From NCBI GenBank assembly GCA_945859605.1, contig OX243827.1:2343295-2407294 (forward strand): a DNA stretch of 64,000 nt, in the 5' to 3' direction. The notes beneath the pieces were generated by a model. That model worked only from the letters and a program-made list of their open reading frames with translations, was not told the DNA's origin and did not search any database. Numbering within the stretch: the stretch's first letter is position 1; each line of letters opens with the position of its first letter. Made by a program: the position numbers and the translations under genes. The DNA is from Lumbricus rubellus (lineage: Eukaryota > Annelida > Clitellata > Crassiclitellata > Lumbricidae). This document shows, in pieces, positions 1 through 8,894 of the stretch.

Positions 1-413
1 CACTCTTAGCTACGCTTTATGGACGCTATGTGAATTTTTAAAAGTATATGTAGCTAGGCCTATGCGCTCTGATATTTATCTATTTTATTTATATATTCAT
101 GAATGCATATTTAAAGAGCCTACTATGATGATAAATGACATTGACCAGTTAATAGCGCATTTAACTCCCAACATTTGGTGTCACGACTTCGTTCGGTGAA
201 AAGCCAGAGGCGTCAAAGTCTTCATCACACGACAACTGGAGCTGCAGCCTTCAATACTGTTGCTGGTTTGGATACTTTTATGCTATGCTAAGTGACTTAA
301 TTATGAAATCTTATGTCATCTCGCTTTATCTTTAAAACTTGCAATTTTCAAGTTCCTTATTCATCATAAGCTGAACGACCTTCAACATATAGGCCTAGGC
401 TAGGCCTACTCAT
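1..413. other. no gene seen
   Basis: AT-rich sequence without a convincing reading frame. It ends in a run of AGGCCTA-type motifs just before a SINE head. I see no RNA gene or element boundary here. Confidence 0.5.
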
Positions 414-436
414 AGGACGCGGTGGTGGAGTGGTGA

Positions 437-1695
437 CAGGGCCGGATTTACATGTAGGCAAACTAGGCAACTGCATAGGGCCTCCGGATTCTGGGGGCCT
501 CCAAAAATGAACTTCTAAAATAATTATAAAAGCCACCGAATTTTGACTTAAGTTCAAACACACTTGCTCTTTTAGTCTAGTTCTTTAATATTTAGGCATG
601 GGCCGGATTAAGACATGTTCGGCCGACCAGGGGCCCCCCACACATTAGGGGCCGCACACATTTATAAAAAATATGCCATTTTTTTCAATTTTTGGCGGAT
701 GAAATGGTATCACGGTATCATTTTGCCGAAAATTTGGCCAGACAACTAAAAAATTAAAATAAAGGCATCAATTTTTTTGGCGGATGAAATGGTATAATTT
801 TTTCGAAAATTTGGCCAGATGACTAAAAAATGTCATGAACTTTTTGGCGGATGAAATTGTAAATTTTCTCGAAAATTCGACCAAACGACTAAGAAAGGTC
901 TTCCGAATTTTCGGCAAAAAATTTCCCGAACAGGGCCCCCACATTTCTTAATCCGGCCCTGGTTAGGCCTAATTAAGTTGAACGCTTGCGTCATACACCG
1001 TTAGAACTCGCGACAACCCATAGGGCTTATATTGTGTAGCCTATGGCGGAAAGTGAGGAAGAACATGTTAGTTGAATGTTTGAGCGACGGTAAAAGTGCA
1101 TCTTAGCGACGTTAGCATATTTAATTATTCGCCATTGCATGGGTTTCACGGTTTTCACCGTTTCAGTGTTTATCAGATAGCCTACAAGTCGAATTGACGA
1201 AAAGAAGTCGGATTAATAAAAATATTTTTTACTGAAATAGAAGTGGGATTGATTAAAACAATCTCGCTGAAATCGAAGTTTGATTCATGAATAATGATTT
1301 CTAATTAAATAGATTTCTAATTAAATAGAAGTGATAGGCCCTATTGATGAAAACAATTCCTGCCTAAACAAAAGCGCGATTGGTTAAAATGAATTCTTGC
1401 AGGAAAAAATTGATGTAATCATGTAAAACTTCATTGTGATTTTTGGTATGTAGGCCTAGGCCTAAACCATAATAAACTGGAATAAAACGAGTGTATCAAT
1501 TACAATTCGACTCGTTATAGACTAACAGTTCTGTAGTTGATCAAACATGGATCACTGGCGCAATAGGCCTATGCATTAGGAATATAGGCCTACTTAGATG
1601 TAGCAATATGCATTTTTTCTGTTTTTATTCTTAACTTAAGTGGGGCCTCATAATTGAAATTGCCTAGGGCCTCACTCTGTTTAAATCCGGCCCTG
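437..1695. mobile_element. hAT-like non-autonomous DNA transposon with 8-bp TSD
   Basis: The left end reads CAGGGCCGGATTTA and the right end TAAATCCGGCCCTG, a perfect terminal inverted repeat. It is flanked by AGTGGTGA at 429-436 and 1696-1703, a perfect 8-bp target duplication. C-A-G-G-G ends and an 8-bp duplication fit the hAT superfamily. There is no transposase frame inside. The interior holds a nested element (about 600-962) and, at about 1195-1440, several diverged copies of the GAAGCTGGAT-type repeat seen across the window. Confidence 0.8.
600..962. mobile_element. nested small hAT-like MITE
   Basis: Ends are GGGCCGGATTAAGA and TCTTAATCCGGCCC, an inverted repeat close to but distinct from that of the host element. 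TTAGGC flanks both sides but the exact duplication length is unclear. Inside are three degenerate repeats with the phrase TTTTGGCGGATGAAAT at about 690, 776 and 842. No coding frame. Confidence 0.55.
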
Positions 1696-1905
1696 AGTGG
1701 TGATCGAGTTCGGTGTCTTGGAGACGAAGGGTTCCAGGTTCGAATCCACCTCAAGTCGTCGCTTGGGGATCTTGAGCAAGTCCTTCACTCGCAATTGCTC
1801 GTGCGCTTCGGCGTGAACCTCCGATGCAGTGTTCGAGCTGTGGTTGGGAGCGCCTCTGAGTATAAGCTTGAAGTCTGATGGGGCGCAAAAGCGGCAATAC
1901 CAAAT

Positions 1906-2203
1906 GCAAAAAATATATTTTTTATATATTTAAAAATATTATTGATGGATTACAATATTAGGTCCATTTGGTTTTGGTTGCCATTGGTGTCACGAAATAG
2001 AGCATCCCCCGTATTAATCGTACCCCCCCATATGAACAGAAGTCGAAAAATCCACTTCAGCCTGTATTTATTTTTTGCAAATTAACTTTCGTGTGCTTTG
2101 TTTTGAACAATGACATTAACAGGTAGCTAGCTATGTTTATTGTTTATGCCTACTAAATATTGTAAAATTCTTCGGAGTAAAAATCCTACATTTCCATTTT
2201 CAA
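1906..2203. other. no gene seen
   Basis: AT-rich stretch upstream of the sulfotransferase-like pseudogene. A polypyrimidine run ending in TTTCAG just before the ATG at 2213 could be a 3' splice site, which would make the following frame an internal or terminal exon. I cannot show a matching upstream exon. Confidence 0.35.
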
Positions 2204-4521
2204 ATGTTTCAGATGGGTCGACTGTCTGGTTGGCCGCTGGTTTTCCAGCGCCTCGTTACAATGCTTGGCTTTATACTGATGCGATTCATCTTTACGACGA
2301 TACAGAAAGTCTACTGGAAAATCAACGGAACCACAGACAAAATCAGACAATCTAGAAGACCAGAAAACTACAAAACGTGTGCACACGTTCTTGATATCGT
2401 TCTGTTCAAACAATTTGATATTGTGTACACCTGTTCCATCAAAAGCTACATTCTAACGCACAACAGATTCGAAAGTCCGCAATACATCTTCGACAACGAT
2501 CACATATCGCTGATTACAGTAGACGAAGAAAATGCCATTTTCGGTGTAGCTAAACAGAAAGGCATGCACTTGTGGAGACTTGAGCACTGTTCCTTCATGA
2601 AGATTGCTCAGCTGTTACTCTGCAATCAACTGATACTCGTTCCTTTTAATCATTTTCATCGTATGGCGGAAGAACTTGGAGACCCGAAAGGTCAGTTGAT
2701 TTTCCTCTTTAACACTGGCAGATGCGGTTCGACGTTGCTGACACAGATGATGCAAACAACGGGAAAGTGCATATCCATCTCCGAACCAGAGACGACCTGT
2801 GCATTGGGTATTTTCTACAAGAACAGAGGTGACTCACCCCACTTGCGTCAACTCAGTAAAAATGTGATTCGCTGGACATGTAGGCCACACTATAACATCT
2901 CTCCATTGGCCTATATGTTAAAGGTCACGGCAATGTTCATTTACGTTCTTCCATTTTTCAGAGAAATATACCCATCAAGTAAATGTCTCTTCATGTATCG
3001 CGACCCAATAAAAGCCGCGCAATCCTTTAATCGCATTTCAAGTGAATTATCAAAATTTACGATGATAAACACGCTCGGAAAATTGTCTTCAGTGCTGACT
3101 GTGAAAGGCTTTGATAACATCGGCTGTATCGGAAAAGAGTTCAGATATAAGTTGTGGGATGATCTCTCTTTGTGAGTCTTGATGGTGATGGTTAACTGCA
3201 AGCTGTACTTGCAGTTTCGACGTAAAGGGCTTGAAGTCAGTGCAGTGCGCTACGAAGACATCATGAAGGACAAATATTTTTTCGCAAGAGCAATCTTGAA
3301 GTTCTGTGATCTTCCAACGTCACTTGAAGAAGATTTCCTCCACGGCCTAGAATTCGATTCACAACGCAATTCATTCATTCATTCATTCATTTCAGGCATT
3401 TATATAGCGCCTCTTCAAGAAAATCTACTCAGAAGCGCTCCCGACCCAACCACGGCTAAAGAGAACAGTCTTAAGAGCAGAGTAGAACGTAGTCTCAAAG
3501 GCTCGAGGCATTAGACGTAGTTCCACAGGGAGCCCATTCCAGGTTGCAGGGCCAACAACATAAAAGGCACGGCGCTGCACAATAGAAGTGCGCGACCGGG
3601 GGACAAGAAGCTCAGCCTGCTTAGAAGAGCGGAGAGAGCCACGGCGCTGGACGCTCAGGGTGGAGCAACAGAGCTCCTGTAAATAGACAGGGGCCACACC
3701 CGAAAGACAGCGCCAAACCAAGGAAGATATTCGGTAAGTGACCCTTTGTGAGAAAGGGAGCCAGTGCAAGACATCCCGCATATAGTCAGTGACATGGCCG
3801 AATTTTGGGATGCGACCGACAAGGCGTGCCGCAGAGCGCAAGACCCTGTCCAAGCACCCAACCCGAGTCACCGGAAGACCCACATAGAGGGCGCTGCAAT
3901 AGTCTAAACGTGAGACAACGAAAGAGTGGATAAGCGTTAAGGCAGCGTTGAAGGTTAAGGAGCGAAGCACCACTCTAAGCTGACGCAATTGGTAGTAGCA
4001 GCTGCGGCATAGCAAGTTGATATGCCGCGTGAAAGTAAGCTCTTGGTTCTTGGGGCAGGAACCCATGGAGTTCTGGCAGACCCGTATGCCAAATGGGGCA
4101 GGAACCCATGGAGTTCTGGCAGACCCGTAGACCACAGAGAAGGAACGGTCGTGGAGGAAGGAACCAAGCCAGTCGAGGAAGTTCCCAGAAAGACCGAACG
4201 AGGTTGATAGGCGCTGGAGAAGGATATTATGATCGACAGTGTCGAAGGCCGCACTGACATCAAATAATGCTAAAAGTGTGACCTGGGATCTATCGATTGC
4301 CCCATAGATATCAGAAAGGAGGCGAACTAAGAGGGTTTCCGTGGAGTGACCCTTACGAAACCCAGATTTCGGTTATTGCGCGAAAGTTGCTCGCGAAGCA
4401 TAAGGATCCTGTTCTGACGCTGGAATCAGAACGTTTGGTAAACGAAGTTCTTCATAAAAATGGTCTTCCCATCCTCGGAGACGATTGGCTACTCGAAGGA
4501 ACGATCACTTACAAAGGATGA
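2204..4521 (+). pseudogene. sulfotransferase-like pseudogene, nonsense codon plus LINE insertion
   Basis: The first 323 codons read as a Golgi-type sulfotransferase relative. A hydrophobic stretch at residues about 11-31 could be a signal anchor. A PAPS-binding P-loop (TGRCGSTLL, residues 171-179) and a 3'-phosphate-binding segment with YRDP (265-268) are visible. An in-frame TGA stops the frame at 3173-3175, yet the same frame continues with sulfotransferase-like sequence (AVRYED about 3242-3259, then LEFDSQRNS to 3370). There a LINE fragment is inserted. The C-terminal end resumes after it, from about 4370 to a stop at 4519-4521. No introns are seen, so it may derive from a single-exon gene or a retrocopy. 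With a stop codon and a 1-kb insertion it is very unlikely to make a working enzyme. The family call rests on motifs; the substrate is unknown. Confidence 0.75.
3370..4369 (-). mobile_element. truncated CR1/L2-like non-LTR retrotransposon
   Basis: On the minus strand the fragment begins with a reverse-transcriptase segment (SGFRKGHSTET, about 4370-4335, then DVSAAFDTVDH). It ends with the typical C-terminal part: SRLDYCSAL, RVLRSAARLV, LHWLPFSQR, RRAFYVVGPATWNGLP. The catalytic YADD region is missing: a short tandem duplication at about 4043-4127 sits where it should be. The 3' end is an ATTC microsatellite at 3368-3390, as is common for CR1/L2 elements. The fragment interrupts the sulfotransferase-like frame. 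Confidence 0.85.
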
Positions 4522-4743
4522 TCGATGGTTGAAGAAATTGAACTACCACAATGGACAGAAACCTAATTAATTTTCATAATTTTGTTAGGACTGTTCTTGG
4601 GTTAACAAATTTAATCGAAATTAATCGCACGGTTATTTTTTTAATCGCAATTAACTGCAGATTAATCGGAACTCATTTGCTTCAAGTAGGCCTATGTTAA
4701 TCTTACTATTTTTCTAAGGACCCCTTAAGTATAAATGACTGAA

Positions 4744-4842
4744 TGAACACCAGTGTAGAGGTTTCAAATTACCTCCTCCTAAACACTATCCCCCGGTAAC
4801 TTGAAACCGGTTTCAGATTACCACACCCACCCCAGACACTGT
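4744..4842. mobile_element. left part of a foldback MITE, interrupted by a SINE
   Basis: This segment (CCAGTGTAGAGGTTTCAAAT, then a CCCCCGGTAACTTGAAACCGG block) matches the left arm of the element at 56243-56703. The arm continues after the SINE at 5686 (CTAGATTTGAATCAATCATC) to about 5740. The SINE at 4843 therefore landed inside it. Confidence 0.65.
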
Positions 4843-5685
4843 GGGGCGCGGTGGTGTAGTGGTGGCGTCGTTGCCTTGAAGCCGGAAGGTTCGAGGTTCG
4901 AATCCACCTCGCCGCGTAAGGACCTTGGGCAAGTCCTTCACTCAATTGCTCAACGCTTCGCGTTGGGAACTGACATCTTTCACTGCCCCTGACTGACATT
5001 TACCCATTGACTAATTCTTGGTTACAAGTATATTTTCTCTTATGTAATATTTTCATTTAGCTACTCTTATATCTTTTACCACTCGTTGTGGAGTATCACT
5101 TATAGCCTGCCTATTGCTTTTACTGTCTCATTGTCGTCTGTTATATACTAACATTTGATACCACTAGTTGTGGTCATTGCCTATGGTCTGCAACTCTTAA
5201 CATTCATTCATAATTTGAATTAGCTTTATTTTGTTATGCTTCATCAATGTATATGAATATGTTCTCTGTTTACACTCTGCTTATGAATGTACATACCTCT
5301 CGTTCTCTCTCTACATTAACTCATCTACTTGATTTTGTCTTGCCTACATTGCTTAATAACAACTACACTCTTCTGTCTGTCATCACCATCTTGATATAAT
5401 TCCTGTTTGTGGTTGCCCAGGTTTAGCGGGATCACTCCCTTTCTGGGTGACGCTTTCTTAGTGATCTTTTACCTAATAGATGATAATAACTTGTATGCTC
5501 ATTATTTCACTGCGCACTTTTATTTCATATATATTTTGCTGTTATGATTTGTTGATCGCTATGAATAAACAAGATTTGATTTGCTTTGTGAAACTCCGAT
5601 GCAGTGTCCGCTCTGCATCGGGAGCGCCTCTGAGTAGCGAGAGCTTGAAGGGGCGCTATAACAAGTGCACATACAAAAACTAGAT
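4843..5685 (+). mobile_element. tRNA-derived SINE, second copy, split
   Basis: The head (GGGGCGCGGTGGTGTAGTGG, then B-box GGTTCGAATCC at about 4892) runs into the body (CCTTGGGCAAGTCCTTCACTC). It breaks off at about 4965 and resumes at about 5586 with GTGAAACTCCGATGCAGTG through GGGGCGCTATAACAAGTGC. The gap compared with the intact copy at 56964-57180 is filled by unrelated sequence (4966-5585). Confidence 0.8.
4966..5585 (+). mobile_element. insertion inside the SINE, probably a LINE 3' end
   Basis: This 620-bp block interrupts the SINE. It has no reading frame of note. It ends with GAATAAACAAGATTTGATTT, a tail of the kind seen at 3' ends of non-LTR retrotransposons, and holds a CCAGGTTTAGCGGGATCACTC-like passage similar in style to the LINE tail near 22360-22430. 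The class is inferred. Confidence 0.45.
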
Positions 5686-5739
5686 TTGAATCAATCATCG
5701 CATTTATTGCACAAAAAATTCAGAAAAAATCATCCCGTC

Positions 5740-5990
5740 AGCGATTAGCGACTATAATAATTCAGCACTGCAAATTTGTCGGTGATGTAGGTGAATACCT
5801 ATTATTCACTAGATGGCAGAACAGTACGTGCTTGAGCCCGCTTCTACTACAAACAGCATATACATTCAACAGGCTTGTGAAATCGCTCGCCATTTTGTAC
5901 GGATGGACGTATAAATCCTTTTCCGTTTAAATGCAATTTATGATTACGACATTGTTCTGGTAAGCTCTTCTCACTTTATATAATTTTTTT
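5740..5990. repeat. dispersed repeat (copies near 28.8 and 57.6 kb)
   Basis: A segment with CACTAGATGGCAGAACA, GCTTCTACTACAAAC, GAAATCGCTCGCCATTTT and CATTGTTCTGGTAAGCTCTT recurs at about 28720-29020 and 57470-57830, and in part at 20095-20144. No coding capacity. It is an older dispersed repeat into which foldback elements have inserted. Confidence 0.7.
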
Positions 5991-6110
5991 GACCAAACGA
6001 TACTTGCAATCAACAGATTAGACATTCATCTACATTGGCTTCAATGGGTAAACTCAAACATAAGGTTCCGCTAAGCAGGGTCACCCTAGATTCATCAGAT
6101 ACACTGGACA

Positions 6111-6720
6111 GGTTTCACGACAACTGGTCTACCGACAACTCGTCTAACGACAACTCGTCTCCGGACAATTGGTCTAACGACAACTGGTCTACCGACGAAT
6201 TGTACTGATGAAATAGAAGCTGGATTTACGAAAATGGGTTTTTAGCTTAAATGGAAGCTGGATTGATGATTTTCATTCATGTATTTCAACATGCACCCAT
6301 TTCTACTTCAAATCTAAAAACACCTTCGTCCAGCTTCTATTTCTCGCCTGTTATTTTAGTCAATCCAGCTTCTATTTCAGATATAAAAATACCATCATCC
6401 AGCTTCCATTACTTAAGCGATTTTCTTATCAATCCTGCTTCTATGTGAGATCTAGAAATACCTTAATCCAGCTTTTATTTATCATGCGTATTTTTTGTCA
6501 ATCCAGCTTCTATTTCAGCTGTAAAAGAACCATCATCTAGATTCCATTTCTCTTGCGCTTTTTCATCAATCCAACCTCCACTTCACCTCTAAAAACTGTC
6601 ATCCAGCTTCCATTTCTCAAGCGCTGGATAAGTTGTCAGTAGACCAGTTGTCGTTAGACGAATTGTCCGGAGACCACTTGTCGTTAGACGACTTGTCATT
6701 AGACAAGTTGTTGTGACACC
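6111..6720. mobile_element. foldback element with 15-bp terminal microrepeats, 9-bp TSD
   Basis: The left end is GGTTTCACGACAACTGG and the right end GTTGTTGTGACACC. CACTGGACA lies at 6102-6110 and 6721-6729, a perfect 9-bp target duplication. The termini are tandem 15-bp units (consensus CGACAACTSGTCYAM), five on the left and in opposite orientation on the right. The interior carries GAAGCTGGAT-type units, forward in the left half and inverted in the right half, so the whole element can fold into a hairpin. No reading frame. Confidence 0.85.
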
Positions 6721-6785
6721 CACTGGACAATATAATTTCCATGAAGGTCGTGACTCTTACATGAAATTTGTAATTTTTTACAGAT

Positions 6786-7168
6786 TATGGTAAACGTGTA
6801 TTTTAGTATGGCAAATTATTTGCCATTGCATGGGTTTCAGCATTAGTCGGATTGACCAAAAGAGTTCTTTCTAAATAGAAGTTGCATTGATGAAAGTAAT
6901 TCCTATTGAGATAGAAGAGGAATTGGTTGAAACAATATTGCTGAAATTGAAGCTGGATTGAATAACAATAATTTTTAATTAGCTTAAAAATTATATTGAT
7001 GAAAAATATTTTCTGATGAATTAGAAGCGGGATTTATCAAATTAATTCTTGCCTGAACAGAAGCTGGATGGATGATAAGGATTCTCGCCAAAATAGAAGT
7101 TGGATTGATTAAAAATAACAATGCTGCAGCGAGCGAATAATTTACCATACTAAAATTCACGTTTTCCC
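6786..7168. mobile_element. foldback element with a different terminus
   Basis: The left arm AAACGTGTATTTTAGTATGG (from 6792) and the right arm CCATACTAAAATTCACGTTT (to about 7163) are inverted repeats with few mismatches. The interior is a run of five or six GAAGCTGGAT-type units. No target duplication is obvious. A related left arm occurs near 19860. Confidence 0.6.
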
Positions 7169-7309
7169 AGATTTTAGGGTGCTGGACACGAATATGACAA
7201 TGAAATCAAAGAATTGGCTCCAGTTTCTCTTAAATCATCAAGAATTTCTATAAATAGAACAATGCGTAAGAGTAACATTTGTACTAGTAAATTTTTGCTT
7301 CTCTTTTCC

Positions 7310-7789
7310 GGTTCTACGACAACTGGTCCACCGACAACTCGTTCAATGACAATTCGTCCACTGAAATAGAAGCCGGATTAATGAGAAAGCGTTTAAGAAA
7401 TGGAAGGTGGATGAAGGCTCTTCATTTATGAAATAGAAGCTGGATTTATGAGAAGACTTTCATGGTTTTTCTAGCCTAATTGGAAGTTGGATTGATAATT
7501 TTCATTCATCTACTTTAACGTATCCAGCTTCTATTTCAGAGCTAAAAGCCCCTTGATCCAGCTTCCATTTCTTAAACGGTTTTTTCATCAATCCAGCCTC
7601 TATTTTACCTGTAAAAGAACCTTCATCCATTTCCCAACCGTTCTGTTCGTAAGTCCGGCTTCTATTTCGCCTGTAAAAGAACCCTCATCCAGCTTCCATT
7701 TCTCAATCGTTTTGTCATGAATCCAGCTTCTATTTCAGCTGCAAAAACCATCAACTAAAAAATTTCCAGGGAAAATCTTGTCGTTAACC
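7310..7789. mobile_element. foldback element of the 15-bp microrepeat family
   Basis: The left end GGTTCTACGACAACTGG is followed by three 15-bp microrepeats. The interior has forward then inverted GAAGCTGGAT-type units. The right end is eroded to CTTGTCGTTAACC and no target duplication is visible. Confidence 0.6.
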
Positions 7790-8894
7790 TCCCTCCCTGC
7801 TGATGATCATCCAGTTATTTCTCAAGAAACCACCCGAGTCCCGACCAGTGAGCAGATGATTCAGTCTTAGACAAATTATGCGAACTGGTTTCACGTGTGG
7901 CAGCGGTGAATGAAGTAACTGAATGTGGAACCAGTCAGTGTCATCGAAATGTACGTCCATGCCGCTCATGAATGCCATACATAACCAAAATATTATTGTG
8001 AAAAATTTATCTCTTTTTGTTAAGAACTTCAGATAAAATATAAAAAAGTGTCAATTAGCCTGACATCTGAATGTCTTATATTTTCATAAAAATATTTGTG
8101 ATTTATGTAATCATGATAAAGAATAAAACTACCCTTGTGCACAACTGAAGTCTGTTGGATGATTTTTCGATCACCTTATTATGCATGTACCATGATGTGT
8201 GTGACAATTTTTTTGATGCAATGAATTCTTCCTGTTTATTACCGGGCTGGTGGGATTGAGGAAGCTTGTACAAAATTAGGATTTTAGATGCTGACAGGTT
8301 TCATGCTATACACGTAATACTTGTACCAGATTTTTCGATTTATTCAACTGGAAATCAGTGTTTGACCTTTATACGACAGTAATATTTAGCCTTCTTTTAC
8401 GAACAGTAAAGATGCTTTAATGTTTTGAGAAATCTATTACTGAGATGTTGCTGTTGTTAAATTTAGTTGGTGCCAGAAGTTCCTTTTAAGAAATGGATGA
8501 CAATGAACGACATGGAAGATTGGAACATCTAAATGGAAATTTTTTTGAGAGACCTATATCTCATTTTTCGACAAAACATCAGAGTGGCAATTCACCTGGA
8601 AATCCTACTGTCATCGAATATTTCTCCTTCAGTTATCATTGCTACCGAAATAATATTGCAAGTGTGTCAGATTCTACAGGATTTTAATTGGCTTTGATAT
8701 ATCATTTGTCTTATCAATTTCTTGCTTGATTTTAATTGCTAAAAGCAATACATTGACACAGGAAACATTTGAAAAGTTTCACTCGCTTCATGCGAATAAG
8801 AAAGTGAGAATGCGAACAAGATATGCACCACTATAAGTACCAGTTATGTTGGACATAATTTGACTAAATGTTGTGATCTGAATAGGGAACACAT
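7790..8894 (+). promoter_or_regulatory. 5' flank of the first zinc-finger gene, shared with paralogues
   Basis: From about 7990 this sequence is paralogous to 35690-36685 and 60560-61356. Landmarks include ATAAAAATATTTGTGATT, GAGATGTTGCTGTTGTTAAA, and a short frame starting MDDNERHGRLEH at 8493. That frame is broken in the 36.3-kb copy and altered in the 60.9-kb copy, so it is not a safe exon. The last 70 bp read as a decayed zinc finger (CACCACTATAAGTACCAG...), also present before the other genes. No clear TATA box. Confidence 0.5.

Larger units (their letters stand above)
414..1905 (+). mobile_element. tRNA-derived SINE, split by a 1.26-kb insertion
   Basis: The SINE head (GGACGCGGTGGTGGAGTGG, a tRNA A-box-like sequence) lies at about 414-436. 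The copy resumes at 1696 with a B-box (GGTTCGAATCC, about 1738) and the family body: a CTTGAGCAAGTCCTTCACTC block, a GATGCAGTG block, and GGGAGCGCCTCTGAGTA near 1850. Two other copies are at 4843-5685 and 56964-57180 and share this layout, so the family is a Pol III-type SINE with a tRNA head. Between the two halves sits a hAT-like element whose 8-bp duplication (AGTGGTGA) lies inside the head, which dates the insertion after the SINE. Confidence 0.8.

Noticed and set aside
8493..8687. Upstream 64-residue frame MDDNERHGRLEH as a first exon
   Set aside because: Paralogous sequence at 36264 has a stop and that at 60900 is altered; no matching splice pair was identified.
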